Assembly: GCF_000972845.2 (NCBI RefSeq)
Contig: NC_040018.1
Location: 16,403,157 to 16,467,156 of the forward strand
Source of the DNA: Larimichthys crocea
Lineage: Eukaryota; Chordata; Actinopteri; Sciaenidae
Direction: 5' to 3'
Length of the DNA: 64,000 nucleotides
The notes below the pieces were generated by a model. The model was not told the origin of the DNA and did not search any database. It was given only the letters and a program-made list of their open reading frames with translations. Position numbers and translations under genes: made by a program. Shown in pieces: positions 1 through 14,780 of this stretch (the first letter of the stretch is position 1; every line of letters begins with the position of its first letter).

Positions 1-1295
1 AAATCGGAGAGAGGGAGAGAGAGAGAGAGAGGGGGAGGGAAAGAGGTGGAGCAGAGTATTAGATCAGCTCGTACACGGAAAGCACTACAGTGGATAAACA
101 TACAGTAGATGGTACACTTCAGTGATGTTTATTCACAAAGAGCCATGTTGGGCTGAAATTGCATTAGATGCTTCAGCACTCCCCTCAGCACTGGCAGCGT
201 GGAGTAAACCTGCTAGCATGCTGCTAAATGCTTCAGAGAGCTTTAGGTCTGTTACAGCTCACGGGGAATATGTGGATGTGTGTGTGAGAGTGTGTGTGTG
301 TGTGTGTGTGGGGGGTGTTTTGAGAAGTTTTGTATGGGACACAACAGCATGCATTTATGAGCTGAGGTAAGAGAAAGTGTGTGCTCAGTTGTAAAAGTGC
401 AAAAATCTGGATTTGTGTTTGTACCACAGATGATTATGTTCAGCTAATACCAGAGTCATTAGAATCAAGTCTTTTAGCTGTTTTATAGTAAAGCTTATCT
501 ATGGAGCAGCCCTGTGCCAACTGAAAGCACAAAGACGCTGAGAGGTTAATGAGGGCCACTCATGTAAAGCCCCCTAACACCAACACGCTAACTGCTATAA
601 AGCTTAAGAGGGGGCTACACTGCACTGCTCTCTCTCCACAAGCCGCAAGAAAGGCAGGCCAGTGGCACTCCATGAACAAAGTCTTGAAGAGGGTGCTGAG
701 AGCGTGCGAGGAGGTGAAGTATCTCCAGAGTCAAGTGTGCGCCTGACAATAGTGTTGAGTAGCACGTCGCTTAAGTGTCTATCAAGGAAGTTTAATCAGA
801 ATACAGGCATCCCGGGTACAAGAGAAGTTAAACCCTGTAATTTGCCCCTGAAAGAATCTGCCATGACATCTGAAACCCACTGGTCAAAGCCTGCGCTCCC
901 ACCCCACCCCACGTCAGCCCTCAAAAAAAAAAAAACCTTCCCTGCCCGCTACATCCTTATCCCCTGCAGCCATGCAGCTTTAGGAGAGACCTTCCACTCC
1001 CACAGATACTTATCTTTTTCTTAATGACTAGGTGTTTGGGTACAGGGTTTAACAGCGTCATTACTAAGAGATAATTCAGCACTACGCAATGCTCTTTACC
1101 CCTTTAGGGTACACTACATCCTCCCACTGCTTAATACTGTTTTTCAGGAGCACTGAAACACCAAAATCTGAACTGCAAAATGTTTGTACACCGCCGATGG
1201 TCATGTCTATGTAGCCCTGTGCTCCTGCTACTGTGGCTAACAGGTCGAAAGCACGTCATGTTTAAGTGGCCTCTCTTCTGTTGATCACATTGCTT

Positions 1296-1337
1296 TTGTG
1301 TGTGTGTATGTGTGTATGTGTGTGTGTGTGTGTGTGT
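1296..1337. repeat. (TG)n microsatellite
   Basis: An imperfect TG run interrupted by TATG. It explains His-Thr repeat peptides in reverse frames. Confidence 0.9.
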
Positions 1338-1629
1338 CAGAGGACCGTCTGTCAGGCAAGTAGAGGAAACAAGAGGAGTAGTCTTCATGCAGGCTTGCAG
1401 ATTATCTGGGGCAGGTGAGCACTGAGACATTGTGAAGGACCTATAATTTAATGTAAGGTGGTAAAGGTAAGGTTACAAAGGACTTAAAGAGGCAAGGGCA
1501 GTAGATGCGAGAGAGGAGAGATTCATAATGAGCATAAACTAACTCTTGTGACACCACAAGAAGAATGATCAAGATATAAATATATGATAAATTTGTAAAA
1601 CTTCTCTCTGTATGAAGCTCTTTCTCTGG

Positions 1630-1654
1630 CTCCCTCTCTCTCTCTCTCTCTCTC
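1630..1654. repeat. (CT)n microsatellite
   Basis: A CT run directly after CCCTCTC. It generates Glu-Arg repeats in reverse-frame ORFs that are not genes. Confidence 0.9.
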
Positions 1655-4600
1655 ACCCACACACACAAACATCCATGCAAACTCATATATTGGCCTTGAG
1701 GGGGCCTCCAGAAGCTTCACTCTGCTTCCACCCCTGCCAAACCTCACCTGTGTAACCTTTCGTGTCTTCAGCTCATTCGAGTGTGATTGAAAAAGAAAAA
1801 CAATGCATTGATCAAGCCTGGACTCAGTCCTGCTTAGCGCACTGCAGCGGAAACGCGGTAGAGAGAGGGGTAGAAGAAAAATCAATCACATATACATCAC
1901 CCTCAGTGGGTGAGTAAAAAAAAAAAAAGAAGAAAAAAAAAAGACATCACACCGTTGTCTGGCTGTCACGCACCCACGGGCCTGGCTGCACCGTGTATGT
2001 TTGGCTCTGGGCTCTGTGAACCCACTGAGCATGTGCAGAGCGAAGGTCAAAGCAATCCAGAAGTGCAGCTCAGCTCCTCTAACCTTTGAGTTCAGGGGCA
2101 CATGAGAACAATCAATGATAACATCAAAGTTGGAGGGAGGAGCAGACAAAACCAATCGATCGGTTTGACACAGAGGAAAAAGAGAGCCTGGTAACAGTCA
2201 ACAACCACCCTGCACATCAGTGACAGCCAATATCAGAGCTGCTGTTGGTTATCAGGGCCATAAAAACTTACTTTAAATAAACTGCTGATGCAAGTAACCG
2301 GATGAGGACAATCCAAGACATAAACTCTTCATTCATTTTCACCCCAGATATGACGCAAGTGTAGTGCACTTATTTTTAGCAGTGATAGGCCAACTGTGGG
2401 GCTGCCATGAACATTTGCATTGACTCCAAATGAATGGAGGTCAATGTAGGACTCAGACAGACATAACCAGGGAGGCTCTGAGTCTGCTTCCCTACGACCC
2501 GCACACTCCATGATGTAAACAAGGACATCCGGAAAACCCTCAGAGGCATGGTGGGGTGTATGTGTGTGTGAAGTCTTTCTGTGCTGCCTGGCAACCTCCA
2601 TGAGGGTGGAGAAAAAATAAGAGGGGGGGGTATTGGATGGGAGTGGACGGCGGGAAAATAGACCATTGGTTGTGGTGGTGTACTGGTGGAGGGTGTGAGG
2701 GGGGGGTGAAAATGGATGTGTGCCACAATGTTAGTGTGAGTGTGCGCGAGAGTGTGTGTGTTCGAGTTGTGATGTCAGTGTTCCCTCCCTGGTGGCGAGC
2801 AGGGGTAAAGGTCTGTGGTTCAGCTCCGCTCCGCAGCCAGAGGGGCTGGGGCCATGCTGGCAACAGTGTGAGGGGTGACAAAGCTCCAAACGAGCGCTAA
2901 GCACTTGAAATGAGCCCTCAGGGCCGGCCCACAGGCTAGCTTTGCCTAAGAGGGTTACTAATATCACCCCACAATGGACAATTCCCATCGGCTTACTAAA
3001 CACCCCAAAGACCTGGTTCTTAATAATATGGCGTTTCATGCTGCTTGTAACCAATCGCTCACGATCTCCATATACAGCAATGGTTGTTTGTAGATAGTAC
3101 ATTGATTTTTTCATGTTTTTTTTGTTACGTTTTGCTTATATTACAATTTTATGTAAGTCCATAATATGCCAAGATCCACATGAACAAATTCCTCTAACTG
3201 CATGCAGTACACACACACACAAAGCTGTGCCATCAAAGGCATTCCACTGGTGGTAACGGCTTGCTAATGACTGGAGTATTAGGTGCTAATTTAACGAGTC
3301 ATTTCTTCCATAGGATTTTAGCCACACTTTCAAATGGCCCGTGTCACTGTACAGCTTAGAACTATGGGAAACCCAACACCTTGTTGGAACACATGACGAC
3401 TGGTCTGGCTGTCCCAATCAGATTAGCCGATGCTGGGACATGCTCATGGAAGTGACATGATATTTACCATAAACGCCTACTTAACACAATCGTTGTTGTA
3501 ATTTGGTCAGCATATAATACGCTCTATTAGGTCAGTGAAATGAGAGAAACTGAACATTGTATCAGTAAGCTGAAATCATCAATCACAGAATAAATGTCGA
3601 CTAAGCAATCTGGCTATATGCTGCCATGAATTAATAAGAAATTCCAGTTCATGTATTGATGCAGAACAACACGCTGAGATATAGTTTGAATGGATTTATA
3701 TATCTCATGTCCAGTATTCATGGACAGCGGTCACATTAGAGGTGATACCTTTTGCCAATTCCATTTCCCTGAGCAGCACAGCTGCAGTGCAGCCACTGTA
3801 AGCTAATGCAGACGTCTGTCCATGACACCAGGTCAATGTCCTCCATTTGCAGTCCCATTTCTACAACCAGCCAAGGGTCAAAATGGTAGCAGAACGAAAT
3901 TGGTAGAAATTTCCCAGACTTGCTGGTCTATCCAGTCACTAAACCAAGCTAAATCACTTCCCAGTGCCGTAATCCCTCACACCTCTAAAGTTACACTGCA
4001 TTGTGTGGGAAATCATTTGCTGGACCTATAGGAACTAGTATTAACTTCAGCACACCAAAAAACACATAATGAGATGATGTGCTTTTCTATTGGAGAACTA
4101 ACCTATCGTCACAATTAGGCTAGAAATTTCAGAGAATACTTCCGCTACTTTGGCAGAAGAAAAATGCAGAAACAACCCAGCATAAATCCCATCTCTCTGG
4201 TAATTCTAGCCCACCTGCACCTAACAAAAGCTGAGAAGAAGCTCTTCCTTCCTCTTTTTTTGTGGTAACAAAGAGTGAAACACGATCCCCGACCTTGCCC
4301 TAAGAATAACCTGTTGGCGAGGGAAGTCTTTATGCCGCATTTTTAGGGAAATTCTTTGTTAATCATCTTCCTCATTGCTTCTCGGTTACGTGATTCTTTT
4401 TTTTGTCAAATAAATGTCAATATGTTTCATTTTTGTCAGGGCATTTTGGACCTTCTCCCTGTAGCCTCACAGTTAGCAGCATGTAATATTGTTAATCGAG
4501 GAATTTAAACTTATTAAACCAATTCAGCATCAGTTGAAATCATCAAATATAAAATGTTAAAATGTTAATGGATGGGTACATTTTCCAACTCTACACTGCC

Positions 4601-7600
4601 TTGCTGACATGCATGCTGTTTGGAAATAGTATAAACTTAAGATGTAAAAAAGTAAAAGAGTGGCGTAAGGAGAGAAATGGGAGGAGAAAGAAACAAATGT
4701 AAACTACACTACAGCTCATCTCAAGTTTCTTTTTGGTAATTGGGTGACGGTCACCTGCTCTCCATATCACCTGCTGCCTGATCCAGGATAATTTGAAAGG
4801 CAGGCACACAGACATTCAAACGGACTGACAGATAGACAGACACAGGCCCCCCATCTCTTCTGCTTCATGGCTAATGCATCTGACAGAGTAGGCAGCGGGC
4901 AGGCAGAAGGATGAGTAAGCATTTTGAGTGTAATTACATTCCCAAACACTGGAAGAATGGGAAGGGACTAATAACTGCCTGAATTTCATTAAAAGTGAGC
5001 AAGTCCAAACAGGAAATTGATTCACTGAGAATATTTCAAGGTTTTTAATATCTAATGGAATGTTTATTCCTGTTCTCTTGAATAACTAGCTCCTCACTTA
5101 CCCTTCACGCTCCACAGACTGATGCAAAACAGCATTTGATAGTATCTGTCATGTTACTAAACATGACATGCATGGGAATCAGTTAGCTCTGCGATGCTTC
5201 TGAATAACCAAATAGACAAACAAGGGTCAAAGTGTAACTGTGCTGTAACACAACAACTTGACTTGTTATCTCCATCGTCATCGTCTTCAACTGAACCCTC
5301 CTCTGGGGGCCCCTGCTCGAGCCTGTCAAGAGCTTTGACAAGAGAAGCAGTGTGGGGCCATTTTGTCTCTTTTCAGTTCGGTTTTGTTTCTCTTTGGAGG
5401 GCAGTGTTGGTATGGACTGTGGGCGCTGTAGGGTGAGGGGGTGAGGGCACGTTGACCCTTGTGGTGGTGGGTTAGTTGCTGTTATGGACTTGGGCACAGC
5501 CAGAGAGTGCTGGTACGCCCCTGGAGTGACATGGGCGCCTGGGGAGAAAGGGAGAGGAATATAGGGCGTAGAGTACAAACATGTCTAAGTGCTGCCTTCA
5601 CTACCAATAGGCCCATAGCAAAGAACATGGCTGCATGGGTTATGACAGCATATCTGGGGGACCTCTTGTGCCCTCCACCCTTCAAACACACATTTTACCC
5701 CTCAAACCATTCCTCAAACCATGACTCTGATATTGACGTTTTCAGGTTAAAACACCACTGACACTTTTAAAAGCAAGATTTCAAAGCAGGATTTCTAGTG
5801 CTGTATAGATGCCCTCCTACAAGAATCACACTTGGAGGAAAACATCTAAACATTCCTTGTAAAAAAAGGCAAAAGGCTATAGTCTAAGCCAGATTCAATT
5901 GTCTGAAGGCAACACAGCCAATTTCCTTATAATAATTATGTTTTCAAGCCATTCTGAGGGTGTGTGTTTTTGATAAAATAACCATACCACAGTACAGAAT
6001 ATTATAAGAAATCAACTGACTATAAATATTTGGACAATGACAATAATGGTTTAAATAAATAATTTGATATTCTGAGAAATACAATTATTTGTTTACAGCT
6101 TAGATGAAAAGTTTGATCTCCCATATCTCTCCATTCATTGTAAGGCTGGATAAAGCTGCCAGTTTGCCTAGCTCTTCATAAACAAATAAGCAAAGCAAAT
6201 AAGGCAAACATGTCAAACTATTCCTTTAATAATCTCTGTCCTAACTGGCTCTGTCACTGTTTAAGTCACCACAAAATAAAAGCAAGAGCATTACCAAGGC
6301 TATTTTGTCATGTATTATTCATTCTTTTTTCTGTGTTGCACTCAGTCTCCAAGTGCATACACCCATGTGCAAAAACAGACAGACAAACACACACTGCCAC
6401 TTGTCTATGCATGTGTCACACAGAGGTATTTACAACATGAGTGCACAAAGCCGACTAGTACAACTAGGGCTTCGTGAAGCAAACCTTCTTTCCAAGAGAA
6501 AACCTTATTTCTCCATTGTTGTTTGCACTGTGATTGAGTTCAGACAGTTTACAGGCATAACATTTGGCAAAGCGAAAGGTCGTCTGGAGGTTACTGTGTC
6601 AGCCTGGGTAAGTGGCTGACCCCTTGAGAGGGGTGTGGGGCGACTGCTCTTAGGAATAGTAGGTTGTTGTGCTAGCAAATAAACAGGATGGAATAGGGCA
6701 CATCATAACCGTGAATACTAGATTAAAAAGCAGAAGATGACAACAATGACTGCCATTTGAGAAATATTTCCAATATCCATGTGATGCTGTGAAAGTTTCC
6801 ACAGCAAATCTGGGAACCTCTTCTCTGAGGACCTGCTTGCCAATACTTGTCCTGCACAGTTTTATGGCACTGTAAAATCAATACAAAGAGAAGTAGCAGA
6901 AATAAATGTAATAATATATAATACAATGAGTAGCGCAACACGGCACATATTATCACATGTTTACTCCTCAGTAAAAGAGATTGACCATTAAGTAGAAGTT
7001 AAATGTTAAATTCATTTCAGACAGGATCGTGTACTCAAGTTCAAGAGCTTGAAATCTTCAGGAACTATTAAAGCAATCATACAGTATGTATTATGTTGCT
7101 GGATTCATGACCCAATGTTTCTCAGAATTTTTACTTCATCTCTCTGCAAGAGAGAGGAGTAGAAGATGAAACAGATGAAACTACAATTTCTGTGTAACTC
7201 AAGACAGGAGGAGATTAACCAGGAAGAAACTTCATGACTACTGAAGTTAGTAACAGTGTACACCTCAGATGGAGTGTGGATCTGAATGTGTGCATCTTAA
7301 CTATTTATAAAACAACTGTGTAAGATAATGTGTTCAAGTATTTGTGATACTTTTGATGTCTTTGTGGTTGTATGTATGTGTGAGTGTGTCTATGTTTGCA
7401 TGCATCCATGTCTGCCCGGATGAATAAAGGGGGGTGGGTATAATCCATCACCAGTTGATAGTCCTCACAAAAAAGGAGCCCTTTTTGCTGAGAGGACAGC
7501 CCTTGTGTGGACAAAGACCACCATACTGGGGACTTCATAGGACCCAGCTGAAAAGGTGTTGCCCAGAGTAACCCCATTCACATTAACAGGCATGCTGGCC

Positions 7601-8719
7601 AAAGCCAGTCATTACTGCTGACTTGGACCAGCCGGGCCACACATAGACCAGCCTAGAGCCTCTAAGGCCATTCACTCCACATCAGCCCACAGGCAAACAG
7701 CCTGAACTCTGCCACTGGGGAGCATCTAGATTGTTACCATTCAATTCGACTGTCCGTCTTGAGACTTTCAATATATGCAGCCTTTGAGCAAACTTTGAAG
7801 AAGCATGAATATACAGTTTTGAAGGGCAAGATTTCAGTCTTTGCCTAAAATGTGGCAATACAAAAATGTATTGACAATTTATGTGGCAATATAAAAAATA
7901 TACTTAAAACAAATCAATCTGGGCCTTAAACTAAAAATGCTATCCCAATATAATATCTTGGTTAATAAACAATAGTTGTTCGGGAACTTCTCTTAGACTT
8001 TAGAACTTCTGGTGCAAAAAAGATTTTAATATGGACGGCCAACAGCCAAGAAGCAATTATTAGTGTTACTGCTTGGGTATGACAATATTCAAGTGTTCAC
8101 ATCCACTCATTGTCCCACTCCCGCCGACACTCAGAAATGACCTCTTTTATAATGACGCAGCTGACTAACTAAATCCCCAAAAAGTCCAGACAAACTGGCA
8201 GAGCAGTAGAGAAAACATACAGAAAGGAAACTCTGAGCCAACAGGGACGAAATACTGGACAGAAATGTTAAAACTTGGATTAAAAAAAATAAAAAATTAA
8301 GTTAAATATTCTTCATTCAAATTAGAAAAACTATGTTCACCGTAGCTACTTAAACATAGTGTGCATTGCATCCTTTGGCACATGTGGACATATGCCGCCC
8401 TCTTTTTCTCTTCCACTCTTTGCCCTCCACCCCAACCCACCTCCACCTCTATTCTCTTCTTCAGTCCGCTCCCTGTGGGCAGGTGGTTGTGTAAATTTAG
8501 CCACAGCTAGGTGAGGTGCTTCCTGGGTAGACTGTTGGCAAAGCCACCTTTAGGGTGTTCAAGATGTCAAAGGGAATGAGACATCACCTCGGCTGCCCTG
8601 TCAAATAATTCACCACCTTCCATTTCTCCCATAACCTCTAGGACCTAGCAGCACTGTGGGTGATGGGGGTATGCTTGTTTTGTGTTTTTTAATTTTGCCT
8701 GAAACACACCATCCCTTAC

Positions 8720-8900
8720 CTAACCTAGAGCACTGGCTGAGTGTTAATTGTGAAGCATTACTTAATCCATTAAAACAGTGAGCCAGGGCCTGGGGAGAAT
8801 GCAGGCTAAAGTTAAAAATCAGGGAGACAGTGCTAAATGCATGTGATACCCTCTCTGCAAATGACCCATGTAAAAGGTTGCACTGCAGAGAATGTCTGGA
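8720..8900. promoter_or_regulatory. Candidate conserved non-coding element
   Basis: GTGTTAATTGTGAAGC, ACTTAATCCATTAAAAC and AAATGCATGTG occur within 120 bp of unique sequence. The clustering of TAAT cores is the only evidence. Confidence 0.22.
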
Positions 8901-9699
8901 TATTTAAACAATGACAAGAAACGTAAATCTACAGATACATTGTCAAATGATCATGGTACTGAATTTCAATCTGAATTACGTGCAAAATGCTAAATATTCC
9001 ATCCCATACAGACCAGTTACAACACGATTAAGAACACAGACTTTTGATCACAAGGACTGTTATAAAACATTATAACAAATTATATGACAAATAGCTGTGA
9101 TTAATAACCAGGGTTACAATATTATATACAGTATTTTTGGCAATATTTCTACAATCCAAACACTATATACAAAATTAAATAGAACTCTAAAGGTCTGAGG
9201 CTTCAGAGATGTGGACAAAAAACTGGACACTTTTCAGTCTTTGGCAGCTAATTGTTTTAAAATTGTTGGGAGGATAATCAGTATCAAAACAAAGGTTTAG
9301 TATTGTTAGGGTGTCTCTGCAGTGTTGCGGTAGCAGGTTCGTTAGTAAATTGAGTAGTAAATCAAAATCACAATCAATCACAATAAAGATTACATTTTAC
9401 AAAATGCATCTGACAGCATAAACAGAATGTTCTGTAATTACTGATGATTCATTTTGTGGTTACGTTTCTGAAACTTATCAGGCAGAACTGTTTTAAAATA
9501 CAAGTGGTTAGGGTGGTTAGGTTTATTTGTCAAAAACCTTTGATCATAAAACCACAAAAGCTTGAGGATACTAATGAGTAAGGATATTAGTTTGATGGTG
9601 TGTAATTAGTGTACAATTATGTTCTATGAAGTATAGTTGAAAATAAAAAGTAAGTGTAAGTCCAGCGATGGTTACAGAGGGCTGTAGAGTTGAAAAGAA

Positions 9700-9990
9700 T
9701 GACAAAATTGGAAAGCGTTCCAAATGCGACTATCAGCTTCTTCATTCTCCCCGATGTTGAGTTAGGCGTTTTGCTGGGAAATGGGCGGCCTGCCAGATTG
9801 GGGCCAAGTCAGAGTTGTCAGGGGATTACAGTTCTGCCTTGCTCATTGCAGGGGGTGCGGAGTGGGCCTCAATTACCCTGGAGCGGCGTGTTTGATTTGG
9901 CCCGGCACTTTTGGGGACAGACCAAAAGCTGAATAATGCACCATTAGCAACTCAAAATCCTGCCCTAAAATGAGTCCACTTATGCATCAC
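9700..9990. promoter_or_regulatory. Candidate conserved non-coding element
   Basis: A GC-richer island in AT-rich intron, with CTCAATTACCCTGG, CACCATTAGCAAC and TTATGCATCA motifs suggestive of homeodomain/POU sites. A short plus-strand frame (9690-9932) is present but matches no family I know. Confidence 0.28.
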
Positions 9991-10859
9991 ATACAGTAAT
10001 TGTGTGTCTATCAAAGGCTGGCAGGTCTACACCAATTACCCTGATAACAACAAAACAATCTATGCATAATATTATCTGCTGAACACCTGTGGGCGGCCTC
10101 AAACATCCAAGTTTTCTGGTTAAAACGTCTACATCTCATGTTAACAACACACTACAGTGAAATGAAGTGTCAACTTTAGAGTGCTAAAACTCGAAAATGC
10201 ACTGTTGCTCTGAGATAATATGGGAAAAAAGTGTGGTGGCGGAACTGTTGACGTTTGTATTTACAAAGATGAGAGATGGCAGACAGAGAGGGAGAGAGGG
10301 AGAGTGTGAGAGTGTGAGAGGAGAGAGAAGAAGAGGGAGATCCCCCTACACTGGCTACAGTTGGAGCTGTGCAATTGAATTTCACAGGATATGAGGCAGC
10401 AAATGGCATGTAAAGGCTGAAGCGTCAGACGGTTGCAGCCACACGGGCCAGACAGATAAGGGAGGTGTAAGTGAAATCATTAGGTAACTCTGCAGGACAT
10501 CAGGGGCAGTTTGAGGTTGGCAGGGGGCTATGAGAGCCAGAGGTCCTCCTTGAGCTCCATTGAACACCCACTCAGCCTGATATACATGCACTTACAAACA
10601 CACAGGGAAAATCACTTATACAAACACAAGCCGCAAGACAAACAAGGACTCAAGACAGAGACAGGCCAACAACCAAGCGCTGTTTTTTTCCCCCTCTCCT
10701 CCCACAAATACATGCATATGAACACACACACACGAGGATATGTACTCATGCACACATTCGCACACACACACCACTTCAAACTACAGACGCCTCATTGAGG
10801 TATCAACCCTAGTGATTGTGTTTGTCCACCTGGGTATGAAAGAGCCATTCTGGCCTGTG

Positions 10860-11480
10860 TGGAGGAGACAGCAGTGTGGTGCAGCTCAAGCCGGAGCCCA
10901 GCTAGGCTACGTCTGTCTCCGGCTCTCAGGGAGGGGAGCAGCCAAGTGTGGATGCACCTCATTACCTCACTCATCCACACACCAATTACCCCTAAATAAA
11001 TACACCCAGCCCACAGGCAGCAACAATGACATCCAGCCTGAAAGGGAAGAAAGGATGCCGTTCAGAAAGCATTTGCACGCACAGAAAAGTGCTGTTGGAT
11101 AATGATGAAAAAAAGTACAGAGAAAAGAAGCAAAAAGAAGAACATGCAGGGGGCTCCAAGTCTTTTAAAGAGCTCAAAGACAAGACGGAGAAAGAGAAAG
11201 AATGAAACAAACACCGAGCAAGCAGAGTGAAGTGATTCAGAAAATGATAATTTCTTGCTAAATTTCACCCAACACATCCGCAAATGATTGTTGTGGCGGG
11301 GGAGGGGCAAAGTTTAATTGTTTTAATGCATGCAGCCATGAGATAGCTTTGCCGCGGACTAAAATGGTGATCGCTGTAGCTCCGACACATATTTGCATGT
11401 AAGACGGACCGCTTGGGGTAACGGTAACAGCAGTGTGTCCGAAGGCCAAAGAACATTGGCTAAAAAGAGAGCGAACTGGC
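10860..11480. promoter_or_regulatory. Candidate conserved non-coding region
   Basis: Two unique blocks (about 10880-11060 and 11240-11470) carry CCTCATTACCTCAC, CCAATTACCCC, GTTTAATTGTTTTAATGC and ATTTGCATGT (octamer-like). CpG-containing segments such as TTGCCGCGGAC stand out from the background. No coding evidence was seen. Confidence 0.27.
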
Positions 11481-14400
11481 AGCCAAAGAGCTCAATCCCT
11501 AGAAACTTTGACAAAATATGGCATGTGGCACGCAATGTGACAAGAAATGCTCTGAAGAAATGCACTTTCTGGTTGGCAAATAATATGAGAAAACATTTGA
11601 AGCTGTTAAGTAGCGGAAAGTCTCGGAGTGAGAAGGTGAGTGAAGGAGGCAGAGAAGGTGTGTGGCAGAGAAAAGAAGGCAGATGTGTTTTAAGGAAGGG
11701 GGGTACGAATGAGGACGGGAAGCCAAGAGTTCCTTTATGCCCCCCCGCCCCACCCTCCCTCTCTCACCCTCTCTCCCACCTCCCTCCATGTGGGATCTTT
11801 CTGCATGAGTGACTCTGTCATACCTGGGGAACAAAATGGTCTCTCTCTCTCTCTCTTCCTCTGTCTGTCTTTCACGAGTTCCTCTCTATACCTCTCCTCT
11901 AGTATCTCTGCGAGCCTGGTTAGTCATGTGGTACTGTGTGAAAAGACCACTAATGGAGTAAATGAAAGGCTGTATAAAAAATAATCATTAATAAAACCTT
12001 TAAAAGATGAAAACAAGTCCTTCACATATCAATCAAGGAGCTACTTGCACAGTAATTGAGCCCACATTTATCTTGGCACTCAAAGTTGATTCAATACTTC
12101 CGCTGACACCTGAACAGTCAGGTGATGGGTGGAACTGTAAGTTACTGTAGGTGGTGCGTCAGGCAGGAGGTGCATCAGCATGTAATTCCTGACAGGCTGC
12201 TCTTCAGTCACTAGGATGTCCTAGCACATCCCAAACTTGAAATTAACCAACATGACCAGAGTCGAGCAGTTAATCTGGCCAGAGGCAGATTCCTGGTTAA
12301 CAGAGACAATGGCTGGGAACATGTCTCTTGTTCACGCTGTTGATTCAATGTAATAATCAAAAGGTGATGGATGAAATGGAAGTGAAAGAAGCAGGTTTAT
12401 TAGGATTCCTTCTTGACGGAGGGCTAATTGAGGGAGGGAACGGTGCACAGGTCTGGTGCCACAGGTGGGTAGAGTAGCATCGACATGCAGTGGCAACATA
12501 GTCCGCATTTCTGGGTTACAGCTCAACCCTCAGCTGGAGTCAGGCTGCATGGGAATCCCAGATTGATAGATCTAATGGCTCTTTGCACTGAACCTAAAAA
12601 TTATATGGGTCCCTTCACCCTTTCTCCCTTCTTCTTTGCTACTTGACGTGGCCTAAAGATTCCTTGTGGGAGCTTCAGTGTTTTTAATTTCCTGCACCCT
12701 ACAACACCTACACATGCTGTTGTCAAAACCTGCAGCACCCTTCACACACACTGATAAACTGTGAACATATCACATTGTCTTTAAGGTTTTTGTGTCCTGT
12801 TTTTATTGGATTAAGGTCTGTAGGTATATATACAAACACGCATTTCAATATATGAGCACTAATGCTCTCTCTCATAAAGCGTATGAAAAATGGCACAAAT
12901 GCCCTTGCAACTCTAGCATCTGAACCTCCTACATAGAAAGGTTTGCGTGATCTGTGAAAATTCACACACTACCTATTGTCTGAGAGGAATGTGAGAGAGA
13001 TATGCAGGATCCTTGAGTACACACCCAGAAATGCTTGATGAGCTGTACTATCCGCAAACATACAGAAACATTCTGCTTTTGTTTGTAATCATCAAATCAT
13101 GCCCAGAGGGCAGGATCTGTCACGCCAGCAGGTTCTGTCTTTTACACAACAAATCGAAATGATTTTACTCACTTACAATGAACTCACAGTTGAAAATCTG
13201 TATTTTATTTGAGCAGTTTCCTCTGTGTGCCAGTGCAGAGAAAATTAAGCATTTTAGGGAAAGTATTTTACAACACAATCAGCATCGTATCATAATCTAT
13301 GTCAGTTTTGTTGTACATGTGACTTTACGTCACAGCAACATAAAATTAAACCTGATTCCTAACTAGGGGGGTCTAATGTAAATAACATTAATAATATAAT
13401 AAAGACAGATTGGAGACAGGAATGTAGTTTTAAAGTGATCCAATCCATCACCTCATTTGCTTATTTCATGACCTAGGTGTGTCAGTTTGTTTGACATTTT
13501 ACTCATCAGCACAAGAGCATAACCTGTTCAGACAGGCACCTCTAAAGCTTGTTGTGTGAAAGTAATAATTAATAACCTGTCTGAGGTGTTAAATGTTTAA
13601 ACTGTCACGACACACATAAATAAATAGTCCTACTTATGAATAACTCTTTTACTTATATGAATATTTTTTTTTATTCCAATGAGTAGCAGTTTAGAACTAT
13701 TCTCTGGAAACACACAAAAAAAGTAACACTGGCACTTCCAAAGCAATTTTTATTACTATTAACACACATCGTAAACGCATGTAATCTGTCCATCCGCTCT
13801 AGACGACCCCTCTGAATATGTAGACACACTATGACATAACTTAGACAACACTTACTGCGCCATTTGAGTGGGGAGAATCTGTATGGTGTCAAGTGATTGG
13901 GTATCACAATGTAACCTCACAATCCCACATGATGGCACAATCTCAGAATTAGCAGGACACAAACGACGCATCCCAGTTATATGGGCCATATACGTTGGCA
14001 AACACACTTACTTCATCTGCCAAATCCCTAAATTAACACCTTTTTGGTGAGAAAGCTCAATTTGGAACACATCACACCAACACCACAGCTGGCATTCAAG
14101 GGTAAAATTAATTACTTCAGATACATGTGCTTCCTCTCAAAGTGGCAGACTTATTTGCATTGAGGAACATTCAGCAGAAGTAATCGATGCACACACAAAA
14201 TACGGCCACCCAATGACCCCGGCCCCGTCTCAAAGTCCCTCCCCATCCCCAAAGCCCTGACGGCTCAGCCATGCATGGAGGAACAAACACAGGTAGCAAG
14301 AGCAAATCAGACTGCAACAAAACACAGAAACATGAATGGGAAGCATTACAATGACAGGCTGGATGCAGGACAATGGGCCCCGACATTAAACAAACGGCAA

Positions 14401-14499
14401 ATCCCAGGATGGGCTGCGGGAGTATGATACAGATTACAGGCACCTACTCCCTGCTTGGGGAACAGGGGAGAAGGAGAAAAAAGGACACAATATTGCAAT

Positions 14500-14780
14500 C
14501 TGACAGCTGACGTCTTCATATAAATGTATGAATTTACATTCCAATTAGAGGAAATTTACATCTTAATCACAGAGAGCAGTGTGTCGGTCCCTCGGTTAGT
14601 GTGTTGCTACGGTAATGAGGTGGGATGCTGCTGTGCTCTCTCATCCAGACAGTGATCTGTCAGCAGACGACACCTCCCTGTTATGAGGGAGCTGCACCCT
14701 TAAATGCAACCGCCACCACAATCCGGTAATATCCGTTGAAATCTGTCTTAAATACCAACAAGGTGTGAGCTGCCACCCGA
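14500..14780. promoter_or_regulatory. Candidate conserved non-coding element
   Basis: A dense unique block with CTGACGTCTTCA (CRE-like), TTCCAATTAGAGG, ATCTTAATCAC and GGTAATGAGG motifs and unusual CpG content for its surroundings. No ORF or repeat explains it. The call rests on composition and location in the elp4 last intron. Confidence 0.3.

Noticed and set aside
5104..5110. TTCACGC core of a Pax6 site
   Set aside because: Only the 7-base core matches. The following positions (TCCA) deviate from the consensus, unlike the site at 15620.
5183..5350. Minus-strand stretch encoding an acidic run (EDDDDGD) in one frame
   Set aside because: It was considered as a possible terminal exon of elp4, but it does not match the expected C-terminus (RLHLPPDL... 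HLDF). The acidic run comes from a short GAT/GAC repeat.
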